NCBI GenBank assembly: GCA_016218725.1
Contig: JACRDB010000022.1
Location: 1 to 33,225, forward strand
Direction: 5' to 3'
Source: Deltaproteobacteria bacterium
GTDB lineage: Bacteria > Myxococcota_A > Polyangia > Polyangiales > Ga0077539
DNA length: 33,225 bases
The notes under the pieces are model-generated. The model did not search any database. It saw only the letters and a program-made list of their open reading frames with translations, and was not told the DNA's origin. Position numbers and translations under genes: made by a program. Below, in pieces: positions 1 through 9,716 of the stretch; position 1 is the first letter of the stretch; every line of letters begins with the position of its first letter.

Positions 1-1
1 C

Positions 2-1471
2 CCGCCGCCCCCACCGCCGCCTGCGACGGACGCCGGGAGCGCCCCGGTCGCGCTCGACGCCGCGCCCCCCGCGAGGGCCGACGCGGGCGCCGTGGACACG
101 GGGACGGCGCCCCAGGCGCGTGATGCAGCGATCATGGACAGCGCCGTCGCGGACGCGGGACGCGCCCCCGTGGACGCCGGTCGCGCCGCGGCGGACACCG
201 GTCGCGCGATGGACGCGCCCGCGGCCACGGACGCGCCCGCGGCCACGGACGCGCCCGCGGCCACGGACGCGCCCGCGGTCCCGGTGCGCCCGCCGGTGAG
301 GCCCCGGGAGGTGCCGCCGGTGGCCTTCCCGGTGGATGCGCCCCGGGGAGGACCGACCATCGACGCGCCCACCTTCGGGCTCGTGCGCGGCGCCGCCGGA
401 CGCGTCCCGGAGGACGTCCTCCGGGTGGACGCCGCGGGGCGGGACGTGTACCTCGCCCGCATCGGCCTCGGGGTGACCCGCGTGGCCTTGCGGGCCAACA
501 GCGAGACGCTCACCTACCGCACCCACGACCTGGCCCTGCAGCGCAGGCCCCTGTCCCTCGCCACGGACGCCCGCGGGAACGTCTGGCTGGTCAGCGAGGA
601 CGGCGGCGCCGTGCGCTACGACGGCACCAGCTTCTCTCGGGTGCTCCTGGACGACGACCCCCAGCTCCACCCGTTGATGTTCTGGACCCGCGGCCGCAGC
701 GGCGCCGCCGTGGCCCGCGTGGGCGACGCCAACGTGCTGCGCGCCTACCGCCTGGAGGGCAACGCCTGGCGCCGCGTGGCCGACGGCCCCGTGGAGACCT
801 ACGGCCCCGGCACCGTGGACGTGAAGTTCCTCGCCTGCGACGAGCGAGGGCGCTTCTGGGTCGGCCTCCGGGTGCTGGACGGCGCCCGGGTGCGCGAGCT
901 CGGCGTGGCCGTGCTCGACCCGCAGAACCCCGTGGCCGTGCAGTACAACTCCAACATCCCCGCCACCGGCGGGGAGAACGGCTCCCGCAGGGCCCCGGAC
1001 GACATCACCGCCGTGGACTTCGACCGCGAGGGCAACGCCTGGTTCGCCGGCCTCGACGGCGCCACCCGCATCCGCGCCGACGGCCAGGAGGTGCGGCGCT
1101 TCCAGGAGGCCGATGGGCTCCGCGGGGACCTCGTCAGCGACCTGGTCCGCGCCACCAACGACCGGCTCTTCTTCGCCACCCCCGAGGGCCTGGGTCTCTA
1201 CGACGGCCAGGCCTTCAACTTCGCCATCGAGGGCTCCTCCTCCCTGCCCCACGTCACCGGCCTCGCCGTGGACGCCACCGGCAACCTCTGGGGCGCAGGC
1301 CCCCGCGGCGCCTGGCGCTACGACGGCCGCGGCTTCGTCCGCGTCGGCCGCGCCGAGGGCCTCCCCTCCGAGGAGTTCAGCGACATCGCCATCGACGCCC
1401 GCAACCGCGTGTGGTTCGTCACCCAGGAGGGCCTGCTCCTCTTCGATCAGTCCGTCCGCGCCAATCGCTAG
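2..1471 (+). CDS. Beta-propeller (Reg_prop-like) protein with Asp/Ala/Pro-rich N-terminal linker, 5' end outside window
   Basis: The reading frame is open to the left edge, so the N-terminus, probably with a signal peptide, is missing. An internal GTG at 92 could serve as a start but lies inside the low-complexity tract. The first ~100 visible residues are rich in Ala, Asp and Pro and include a tandem DAPAAT repeat, as expected of a flexible tether. The rest is a series of ~40-residue blade-like units with motifs such as NVWLVSEDG, AVRYDG, NAWFAGLDGA and RVWFVTQEG. These match the two-component-regulator propeller repeats known from periplasmic sensor domains. No kinase or transmembrane domain follows; the protein ends after the last blade. 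A surface or periplasmic binding role is inferred. It lies 131 bp upstream of two hybrid kinases, which could indicate a shared signalling function, but this is unproven. Confidence 0.75.
   Translation, partial: PPPPPPPATDAGSAPVALDAAPPARADAGAVDTGTAPQARDAAIMDSAVADAGRAPVDAGRAAADTGRAMDAPAATDAPAATDAPAATDAPAVPVRPPVRPREVPPVAFPVDAPRGGPTIDAPTFGLVRGAAGRVPEDVLRVDAAGRDVYLARIGLGVTRVALRANSETLTYRTHDLALQRRPLSLATDARGNVWLVSEDGGAVRYDGTSFSRVLLDDDPQLHPLMFWTRGRSGAAVARVGDANVLRAYRLEGNAWRRVADGPVETYGPGTVDVKFLACDERGRFWVGLRVLDGARVRELGVAVLDPQNPVAVQYNSNIPATGGENGSRRAPDDITAVDFDREGNAWFAGLDGATRIRADGQEVRRFQEADGLRGDLVSDLVRATNDRLFFATPEGLGLYDGQAFNFAIEGSSSLPHVTGLAVDATGNLWGAGPRGAWRYDGRGFVRVGRAEGLPSEEFSDIAIDARNRVWFVTQEGLLLFDQSVRANR
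212..278 (+). repeat. 18-bp in-frame tandem repeat (DAPAAT), ~3.7 copies
   Basis: The unit gacgcgcccgcggccacg occurs three times exactly, followed by a partial fourth copy that diverges to encode DAPAVP. The period is a multiple of three, so copy-number change would lengthen or shorten the linker of the propeller protein without a frameshift. Confidence 0.85.
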
Positions 1472-1602
1472 AAAACGCACCCGCCCGGGACCCCTCAAGG
1501 CCGAGGTCCAGCCGCCGTTGATCCAGACCGCGCACCCCGCGCAGCCTGGACCATGGGAAACGCACACTCACCTACAGCATCCCACATCCAGGGGAGGTCC
1601 TG

Positions 1603-3921
1603 ATGGACGTCGCTGGTGGCATTGTCGGGTTCTTCCGTCAGGCGTCGAACCGGGTGGGTTTTGACTTCGCGGCCTTCCTGGAGGGCACCGGGCTCAAGCC
1701 CGAGGGGCCGGACCCGTCGCGGCTCCCCTGGGACACGTTCTGCACGCTCTGCGAGCGGCTGGAGGTCGCCGTCGGAGGCCCGGAGGCCCTGGAGGCCCTC
1801 GGGGTGGCGGTGCTGGAGGTGAACGAGCTGGGGGTGGTCTTCCGGGTGCTGCAGCTCGTGGCGAGCCCCCAGGCGCTCTACTGGGCGAGCATCAAGTGGT
1901 CGGGGCCCTCGGCCTTCCCGGGCCTCCAGGACACCTACGAGGTGCTCCCGGACAACAAGCTCCGGATCACCATCGTGATCCCGATGGACCGCCGGGACTC
2001 GCAGCAGTTCCTGCGGCTGAACGGCGGGGTGTACGCCGCCCTGCCCAAGCTCCTCGGGCTGCCCCCGTCGCGCGTGGAGGCGGAGATCCACCCCCGCAAG
2101 GCGGTGTACGTGATCGAGCCGCCGCCGTCGCTCACGCTCTGGTCCCGGCTGCGGCATGCGCTCCAGGCCCTCTTCAGCGCGCGCAGCGCGATCGAGGTGC
2201 TCGGCGCCCAGCAGGCCTCGCTCCAGGCCCAGTACGAGAAGCTCGCCGCGGCCCACGCCGACGCCCAGCGCGCCCGCGACGAGGCCCTCCAGGCCCGCGA
2301 CGCCGCGGAGGCCGCCCTCAAGGTCAAGAGCGAGTTCCTCGGGACCCTCTCGCACGAGCTCCTGACGCCCATGAACGGCATCCTCGGCAACGCCGACCTC
2401 CTGGAGGACGCCCCCATGGACGAGAGCCAGAAGGAGAGCCTGGAGATCCTCCGCGCGAGCGCCCAGTCCATGCACAAGATGCTCACGGGCATGCTGGACT
2501 TCACGCAGCTGGAGCGCCGCCTGGTGGCGCTGGAGAGCGCCCTCTTCGACCCCGAGCAGGCCCTCGTGGAGGCCGCCCGGGGCCACGCGATGGAGGCCCA
2601 CCGCAAGGGCCTCACGCTGGTGTGCGAGACCTCCCAGGACGTGCCCCACGCGCTCCAGGGCGACGCCCGGCGGCTGCGCCAGGTGCTGGAGATCCTGCTC
2701 GACAACGCGGTGAAATTCACCGAGCACGGGAGCGTGCATGCGCGCCTCGGGGTGCGCCCCGCGGACCAGGGCGAGCTCTTCCTGACGGGCGAGGTGCAGG
2801 ACACCGGCATCGGGATGAGCGCCGAGGTGCAGACGAGCTTGTACCAGCCCTTCCGGCAGGGGGACGGGTCGCGCACCCGGCGCTACGGCGGGGCGGGCAT
2901 GGGCCTGGCCCTGTGCCGGCAGCTCGTGCTGCTCATGGGCGGCGAGCTGACGCAGCAGTCCAGGGCGGGCGCCGGGAGCACGTTCTCGTTCACCGTGCGC
3001 GTCGGCCGCGGGGACGCAGCGGCGCCGGAGCGCGGGCTCGACGGCGTGCAGGTGCTGGTGCTCAGCGCGAGCGCCCTGCGGGAGACGGCGCTCGTGGCGG
3101 TGTTCGCGCGGGCCGGCGCCGCGGCGGAGGCCGTGAGCGCCGGGGACCTCCTGGCGCGGGCGGCGGAGCTCACCCCGGGCGCGCGCGTGGCGGTGCTCGA
3201 CGCCGAGGGCTCCGACGCCCACGCCCTGGCCCAGGGGCTCAAGCACCAGGGGGTGCCGGCGGTGCTGCTCCTCCCGCCGGGGCCGACGGACACGGACCGC
3301 CTGCGGGAGCTCTCAGGCGCCTGGGGCGCGCTGCCCGCGACGGCCCGGGACCTGGCGCAGCTCGTCGAGGGCGCCCGCAGGGTCAGCCCGCGGGGGCCGT
3401 CGGTGAGCTCCCGGGCGCCGGCGCTCCTGGGGAGCATCGCCCCGGCGCCCGCGGTGAAGGTGAGCGCGCCCCCCGCGGAGCCGAAGGCCCTGAGCGCGCC
3501 GCCGGTGGCCGTGGTGAGCCTCCCCCCGGCGCGCCTTCGGGTGCTCCTGGCCGAGGACAACCCCGCGCAGCGCAAGCTCGCCGCGAGGCTCCTGGAGAAG
3601 CTCGGGGCCGAGGTGGAGGCCGTGGACGACGGCGAGAAGGCCGTGGCGCTCGCCGCGCGAGGGGGCTTCACGGCGCTCCTCCTGGACTGCCAGATGCCCC
3701 GGGTGGACGGCCTGGAGGCCCTGGCGAAGATCCGCGCCCTGGGCGGCGCCGCGGGCCGCGCGCCCGCGGTGCTTCTCGTGGCCAGCGACGACGAGGAGGC
3801 CCGCGCCCGCGCGGCGCGCGCCGACGACTGCCTGCGCAAACCGCTCAACCCGGCGGCCCTGGAGGCCGCCCTTGCACGCTGCATGGCCCCCCCCGCGGGG
3901 GCGCTCCGGGAGGTTGTTTGA
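1603..3921 (+). CDS. Hybrid sensor histidine kinase/response regulator, soluble, with N-terminal ligand-domain candidate
   Basis: A cytoplasmic-looking 772-residue kinase with no transmembrane segment. The ATG is preceded by GGGGAGG with 5 nt spacing. Residues ~1-175 form an unassigned domain that loosely resembles the N-terminal sensory domain of some AraC-type regulators. Residues ~205-243 look like a coiled coil. The HisKA domain follows with phospho-acceptor H251 in [10 protein letters not shown]; the usual Arg after SHEL is Leu here. The HATPase domain has the N-box (N368), DTGIGMS and the GGAGMGLAL lid. Residues ~481-590 look like a receiver-type fold without a convincing acidic pocket. 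A final receiver at ~645-762 has E651/D652, phospho-acceptor D695 in [12 protein letters not shown], and K746. The stop is 1 bp from the start of the next kinase gene, implying co-translation. The ligand is unknown. Confidence 0.9.
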   Translation: MDVAGGIVGFFRQASNRVGFDFAAFLEGTGLKPEGPDPSRLPWDTFCTLCERLEVAVGGPEALEALGVAVLEVNELGVVFRVLQLVASPQALYWASIKWSGPSAFPGLQDTYEVLPDNKLRITIVIPMDRRDSQQFLRLNGGVYAALPKLLGLPPSRVEAEIHPRKAVYVIEPPPSLTLWSRLRHALQALFSARSAIEVLGAQQASLQAQYEKLAAAHADAQRARDEALQARDAAEAALKVKSEFLGTLSHELLTPMNGILGNADLLEDAPMDESQKESLEILRASAQSMHKMLTGMLDFTQLERRLVALESALFDPEQALVEAARGHAMEAHRKGLTLVCETSQDVPHALQGDARRLRQVLEILLDNAVKFTEHGSVHARLGVRPADQGELFLTGEVQDTGIGMSAEVQTSLYQPFRQGDGSRTRRYGGAGMGLALCRQLVLLMGGELTQQSRAGAGSTFSFTVRVGRGDAAAPERGLDGVQVLVLSASALRETALVAVFARAGAAAEAVSAGDLLARAAELTPGARVAVLDAEGSDAHALAQGLKHQGVPAVLLLPPGPTDTDRLRELSGAWGALPATARDLAQLVEGARRVSPRGPSVSSRAPALLGSIAPAPAVKVSAPPAEPKALSAPPVAVVSLPPARLRVLLAEDNPAQRKLAARLLEKLGAEVEAVDDGEKAVALAARGGFTALLLDCQMPRVDGLEALAKIRALGGAAGRAPAVLLVASDDEEARARAARADDCLRKPLNPAALEAALARCMAPPAGALREVV

Positions 3922-3922
3922 G

Positions 3923-6019
<2,097 letters not shown>

Positions 6020-6033
6020 AGGGCTTTCCATCG

Positions 6034-6061
6034 GGCCCCGGAGCGTGCAGGATCCGGGGCC
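6034..6061 (+). promoter_or_regulatory. Perfect 8-bp inverted repeat abutting the FemAB-like start codon
   Basis: The arms ggccccgg (6034-6041) and ccggggcc (6054-6061) are exact reverse complements separated by 12 nt. The right arm ends immediately before the ATG at 6062. In RNA this would place a stable hairpin over the ribosome-binding region. It could reduce translation or separate the gene from the kinase operon. There is no U-tract, so a classical terminator is unlikely. Confidence 0.35.
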
Positions 6062-7093
6062 ATGCACATCGTCCACGCCGGCTTCGGGGACCGCGCCCGC
6101 TGGAACGGCTACGTCGAGCGCCACGCGGACGCCTCGGTGTACCACCGCTGGGAGTTCGGCGAGCTCTTCGAAGACGTGTACGGCGCCCGGAGCTTCCCCC
6201 TCCTGGCCGAGCGCGAGGGGCGCGTGGTGGGGGTCCTGCCGCTCACGCGCCTCTCGAGCCCGATGTTCGGCACCTCGCTGGTGAGCGTGCCGTACTTCGG
6301 CCACGGCGGCGCCCTGGCGGAGGACCCTGACGCCTGGCGCGCGCTCGTGGCCGAGGCCGGGGTCCTGGCGGCGGAGCTGAGCGCGAAGCACGTGGAGCTG
6401 CGCCACGCCCACCCGGTGCCCGCCGAGGGGATGCCCACCCGGGACGACAAGGTGCTCATGCACCTCGCCCTCCCGGCGGACCCCGATGGCCTCCTCAAGG
6501 CCGTGGGGGCCAAGGCCCGGGCGGACATCCGCCGGCCGGAGAAGGAGGGCATGACCGCCCAGGTCGGCGGCCGGGAGCTGGTGCCGGACTTCCACCGGGC
6601 GTACGCCAGCGTGATGCGGGACCTCGGGAGCCCGTGCCACGGCGTGGCGCTCTTTGATGAGCTCGCCCGGCGCCTTGAGGACCGGGTGTACGTGGTCACC
6701 GTGCGCTACCAGGGCCGCCCCGTCGGGGGCGGGATCCTCGTCGGGATGAACGGCACCCTGGAGATCCCCTGCGCGGGCTCGCTCCACGCCTTCACCCGCC
6801 TGCGCGGCAACATGATGCTCTACTGGAACGTGCTCAAGGAGGCCATCGCCCGGGGCTACAAGACCTTCTCCTTCGGCCGCTCCAGCGCGGACTCCGGCAC
6901 CTACACCTTCAAGAAGAACTGGGGCGCCCGCCCGGTGCCCCTGCCCTACCACTACGTGCTCGCCCCCGGCCGCGAGCTCCCCAGCGTGAACCCCCACAAC
7001 CCGAAATTCGCCCGGGTCATCCAGGCATGGCAGCGGCTCCCGGTGCCCCTCACCACGGTCCTCGGCCCGCGGCTGGTGCGCTACTTCGCGTAG
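6062..7093 (+). CDS. FemAB-like GNAT-fold acyltransferase (PEP-CTERM/XrtA-associated type)
   Basis: This 343-residue protein resembles the FemAB-related family found next to exosortase/PEP-CTERM exopolysaccharide loci. Recognisable features are the N-terminal WNGYV...YHRWEF segment, a basic K-A-R-A-D-I-R-R stretch near residue 155, the central GRPVGGGILVG strand, and the signature FGRSSADSGTYTFKKNWG near residue 280. FemAB enzymes transfer aminoacyl groups from tRNA to a wall precursor; the substrate of this subfamily is not known. The gene starts 42 bp after the kinase and overlaps by 13 bp a possible small gene on the other strand. No exosortase or polysaccharide gene is visible in this window, so the member appears detached from its usual partners. 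Confidence 0.8.
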   Translation: MHIVHAGFGDRARWNGYVERHADASVYHRWEFGELFEDVYGARSFPLLAEREGRVVGVLPLTRLSSPMFGTSLVSVPYFGHGGALAEDPDAWRALVAEAGVLAAELSAKHVELRHAHPVPAEGMPTRDDKVLMHLALPADPDGLLKAVGAKARADIRRPEKEGMTAQVGGRELVPDFHRAYASVMRDLGSPCHGVALFDELARRLEDRVYVVTVRYQGRPVGGGILVGMNGTLEIPCAGSLHAFTRLRGNMMLYWNVLKEAIARGYKTFSFGRSSADSGTYTFKKNWGARPVPLPYHYVLAPGRELPSVNPHNPKFARVIQAWQRLPVPLTTVLGPRLVRYFA

Positions 7094-7167
7094 CGGTCCA
7101 GCCGGAGCGTCGCCACCAGAAGCGCAATGGCAATCGCCGTCGGGATCATCGCGGTCCAGGCGCCCAT
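7081..7167 (-). CDS. Possible 28-residue single-pass membrane peptide
   Basis: The minus strand carries ATG at 7167 preceded by a perfect GGAGG with a 6-nt spacer, an unusually good ribosome-binding site for this window. The reading frame encodes 28 residues. It begins MGAWTAMIPTAIAIALLVAT, a hydrophobic helix, and ends in a basic tail (RLDRYAK) before TAG. This resembles small membrane-embedded regulators of larger membrane proteins, but no family is recognised. The 3' end overlaps the last 13 bp of the FemAB-like gene in antisense. The next minus-strand gene upstream of it ends at 7294. The evidence is one good Shine-Dalgarno sequence plus a hydrophobic peptide, so chance is not excluded. 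Confidence 0.4.
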   Translation of the reverse strand: MGAWTAMIPTAIAIALLVATLRLDRYAK

Positions 7168-7213
7168 GGAGCACCTCCGACAGAGGGGTGATGCAACCCT
7201 CATGCGATGGTAA

Positions 7214-7265
7214 AACACCAATGATTACACGGTGTTGAACAGTTTCCGTGGGCGTTCACCCACGG
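7214..7265 (-). terminator. Two consecutive hairpins downstream of the Cys-rich lipoprotein gene
   Basis: Downstream of the lipoprotein stop at 7294 on the minus strand lie a 7-bp stem (7246-7252 with 7259-7265, 6-nt loop) and a 6-bp stem (7214-7219 with 7231-7236, 11-nt loop). The second is followed on the minus strand by TTTTA. This is one of the few AT-richer stretches in the window. The short stems and short T-run make it a weak intrinsic terminator at best. Confidence 0.4.
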
Positions 7266-7293
7266 TGGGGGTGTGCGCGGCGCCACGGTGGGG

Positions 7294-8325
7294 TCAGCGG
7301 CAGGTGCGGTAGCCGAGCATGGCGTCGAGCATGCAGCGTCGGGAGCCATCGCAGGAGGAGCCGCAGCACGGCTGACGGTCCCCTCCGCAGTCGTGGCAGC
7401 GGTCGTCGAGCTCGCCGGCGAGGCGGGTGCAGGTGCGCCCCGAGGGGCAGGCGCCGTCCTCGCAGCAGAGCTGGTTGTTGCCGCCGCAGTCGTGGCAGCG
7501 GTTGTCCAGGGCCCCAGCGAGGCGGGTGCAGGTGCGCCCCGAGGGGCAGGGGTTCTCGCCGCCGCAGCAGGGCTGGCCGCTGCCGCCGCAGTCGTGGCAG
7601 AGGGACGACAGCTCCCCGGCGAGGCGGGTGCACACGAGCCCACGGGGGCAGGTGCGGTCTCCGCAGCAGGGCTGGTTGTCCCCTCCGCAGTCGTGGCAGC
7701 GGTCGTCGAGCTCTCCGGCGAGGCGGGTGCAGGTGCGCCCCGAGGGGCAGCGGCTCTCGCCGCTACAGCAGGGCTGGCGGTCGCCGCCGCAGTCATGGCA
7801 GAGCGTCGAGGGCTCTCCGGCGAGGCGGAGGCACACGCGCCCCCGGGGGCAGCTCGTCCCACAGCAGGGCTGGTTGTTGCCGCCGCAGGGGCCGTCGGGG
7901 GGGGGGCGCGTGTCCATTCCTGGAGGGGCCGTATCGGTGGTGGAGTCAAGCCCCGGGGCGCTGTCGGGTGGAGGCTCCTCGGGCGCGTCCAGGGGCTCCG
8001 AGGTCCCATCCATGCTGCCGTCGTCGGTGTCCAGCGGCGGGTCCCCCGGGAGGTCCAGGGTGTGGAGGTCCGGGGTGTGGAGGTCCGGGGCGCCCTCCGG
8101 GGCGTCCGGGGTGGTGTCCTCCGGGGTGTGCTCGGGCCCTCCGTCCGTGAGGTCGTCCATGGCGCGGTCGTCCACCGCGTCCGGGACCGCGGCCTCGGTC
8201 CCTGGCGGCTCGGCGGCGCCCTGGGCGTCCTTGGCAGCGGCGGCGTCGGGCCTGGCGGGGTGTACGAGTGCGCAGCCCAGCACCGGAAGGAGAAGGATGC
8301 ACCACCCTCTCGCGCGGGCTGTCAC
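7294..8325 (-). CDS. Cys-rich repeat lipoprotein with acidic/proline tether
   Basis: The GTG at 8325 is chosen because a signal sequence starts there, with a hydrophobic core (CILLLPVLG) and a lipobox-like VLGC with C18. The reading frame continues upstream but reads as non-coding. No strong Shine-Dalgarno sequence is seen; the only AT-richer spot upstream (tacaat on the minus strand near 8365) could be a -10 element. Residues ~25-145 are rich in Asp, Pro, Glu and Ala and form a tether. Residues ~145-343 are six tandem units of 33-34 residues with the pattern CGGxxQPCC...CPxGRxCTRLAGEL...CHD; the last unit is degenerate. Each unit holds six to seven Cys, so disulfide-knotted modules are expected. 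Function unknown. The 343-residue product follows another Cys-rich lipoprotein gene by 73 bp, probably in one transcript. Confidence 0.75.
   Translation of the reverse strand: MTARARGWCILLLPVLGCALVHPARPDAAAAKDAQGAAEPPGTEAAVPDAVDDRAMDDLTDGGPEHTPEDTTPDAPEGAPDLHTPDLHTLDLPGDPPLDTDDGSMDGTSEPLDAPEEPPPDSAPGLDSTTDTAPPGMDTRPPPDGPCGGNNQPCCGTSCPRGRVCLRLAGEPSTLCHDCGGDRQPCCSGESRCPSGRTCTRLAGELDDRCHDCGGDNQPCCGDRTCPRGLVCTRLAGELSSLCHDCGGSGQPCCGGENPCPSGRTCTRLAGALDNRCHDCGGNNQLCCEDGACPSGRTCTRLAGELDDRCHDCGGDRQPCCGSSCDGSRRCMLDAMLGYRTCR
7300..7887 (-). repeat. Six ~100-bp coding repeats (Cys-rich modules)
   Basis: Six tandem units of 99-102 bp encode the CGGxxQPCC...CTRLAGEL...CHD modules. Segments 7381-7450 and 7681-7750 differ at a single base (7414), although intervening copies differ much more. 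The high identity at a three-unit spacing suggests recent gene conversion or duplication of a multi-unit block. Confidence 0.8.
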
Positions 8326-8398
8326 CAGGAGATCGTGGCGCCTCGCGCGGGCGTTGTAAATTGTACGCGGGTTGCACAGCCGAGGCGGGTGGCTCCGC

Positions 8399-9652
8399 TC
8401 AGGGGAAGCGGCAGACGTTGAGGCGGCAGGTACCCGTGCAGCAGTCGCCGCTGGCGATGCACGGCTGCCCGAGGGGGCGGCAGCAATGGCCGCCGCGGCA
8501 CTCGTCGCCGGCGCAGCACTCGTCGGCGCGCATGCAGGCTCCCTGGACGGAGACGCAGCAGCGCCCAGCGCCGCACTCCAACGGCGGCGCGCAGCAACGG
8601 GTGCCGACGTCCACGCAGCCCTCGCGGAGAGCCACCCGGCAGGCGGTCTCCGGGAGGCAGCTGCCGCCCACGCAGAGGGGCGCCGTGAAGGCGCACCGCC
8701 GCCCGCAGGCGCCGCAGTTGTTGGGGTCATACGCCGAGCGGCGGCAACCGCTCGCGCAGGAGAGGTACCCCGGAGGGCACACCGTGCAGACACCCAGCAC
8801 GCACTCGGCGGGGAAGGTGCACGTCGCGCTCGACCCCGAGCCGCAGCAGGGCTCTCCCTCGGCGCCGCAGGTGCAGCGCCCCGTGACGCAGGACACGCCC
8901 GGGGGACACACGCGGCCGCAGCCGCCGCAGTGCTGGGCGCTCGTGGCGAGGGTCGCCTCGCACCCGTTGGTGCCGTTGTTGTCACAGTCCCCGAGGCCCA
9001 TGGCGCAAATGAAGGCGCAGACCCCCCGCACGCAGGTCGGGGTCGCTCCGGGGATCGGCGGGCAGACGGCGCCGCAGCGGTTGCAGTTGCGAGCGTCCGT
9101 CAACAGGTCGACGCAGGCGCCTCCGCACAGGGCCTGCGAGGGCGCGCAGGGCGAGGGGCGGTCCATCCCCAGGTCCGTGCCTCGGTCCGGCGGTGGCGCG
9201 CTGTCCGGGCGAGAGTCCAGGGCGCTGTCCGCCACCGACGTGTCGGGCGCTGTAGTGTCAGGTACGCGCGTGTCGGGAGGTGTGTCCGCGGTGGCGTCTG
9301 GAGGAGGGTCAATGGGACGGGGCGCGTCCGACGTGTCCGCGGGGCCGGTGTCGGGTGGGGGCGCGTCGGGCGCGTCGGGCGCGTCAGGGAGTGCCGTCGT
9401 GTCGGGGAGAGCGGGGGTCTCCTCGGTGTCGGGCGCGTCGGGCGTGGGGGTGTCCTCCCGTGCGACGGCATCGGGCGCGCCGTCGGGAGGGGCCTCCTCC
9501 GGCGGCGCGTCGGGGGTCTCCACCGCCGACGGGGCGTCCTGCGGAGCCTCGGCGCGGAAGTCCCCGAAGGGCAGGAGCAGCCCGCAGCCCGGCGCACCGA
9601 GGGCCAGGAGCGCCAGCGGTAGATTGCGGCGGAAACGGCGCACGGACCGCAC
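8399..9652 (-). CDS. Cys-rich lipoprotein with long Asp/Pro/Thr tether
   Basis: The start is GTG at 9652, with GGAGG 7 nt upstream on the minus strand. The 417-residue product opens with a basic n-region and hydrophobic core leading to a lipobox-like ALGAPGC (imperfect: Pro at -2, Ala at -3). Residues ~30-165 are dominated by Asp, Pro, Ala and Thr, in motifs such as DAPD, PPDT and TPDAPDT. From ~170 onward the protein is Cys-dense. Repeated patterns such as DARNCNRCGAVC, AQHCGGCGRVCPPG and DPNNCGACGRRC recall the plant Stig1-like modules common in myxobacterial surface proteins. CCxGxGRCC-type clusters follow at the C-terminus. A surface-displayed, disulfide-stabilised protein is inferred. 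It diverges from the substrate-binding protein gene over 64 bp and precedes the repeat lipoprotein gene. Confidence 0.8.
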   Translation of the reverse strand: MRSVRRFRRNLPLALLALGAPGCGLLLPFGDFRAEAPQDAPSAVETPDAPPEEAPPDGAPDAVAREDTPTPDAPDTEETPALPDTTALPDAPDAPDAPPPDTGPADTSDAPRPIDPPPDATADTPPDTRVPDTTAPDTSVADSALDSRPDSAPPPDRGTDLGMDRPSPCAPSQALCGGACVDLLTDARNCNRCGAVCPPIPGATPTCVRGVCAFICAMGLGDCDNNGTNGCEATLATSAQHCGGCGRVCPPGVSCVTGRCTCGAEGEPCCGSGSSATCTFPAECVLGVCTVCPPGYLSCASGCRRSAYDPNNCGACGRRCAFTAPLCVGGSCLPETACRVALREGCVDVGTRCCAPPLECGAGRCCVSVQGACMRADECCAGDECRGGHCCRPLGQPCIASGDCCTGTCRLNVCRFP

Positions 9653-9716
9653 GATAGCACCTCCGAGGGGTCCCTCGGGGTTGCGCCGCGGCGAGCGCAG
9701 GGACGATCATCGCGCG

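Noticed and set aside
1505..1552. 7-bp inverted repeat ggtccag...ctggacc between the propeller and kinase genes
   Set aside because: The 34-nt spacing and short arms are expected by chance in such GC-rich DNA, and no T-run follows.
7300..7887. CRISPR-like array, because of regular ~100-bp repeats
   Set aside because: Repeats are contiguous, in frame and code for Cys-rich modules; there are no unique spacers and no cas genes.
8268..9716. N-terminal extension of the substrate-binding protein back to 8268
   Set aside because: It would run antisense through the Cys-rich lipoprotein genes and lacks protein-like composition; the signal peptide starts at 9717.
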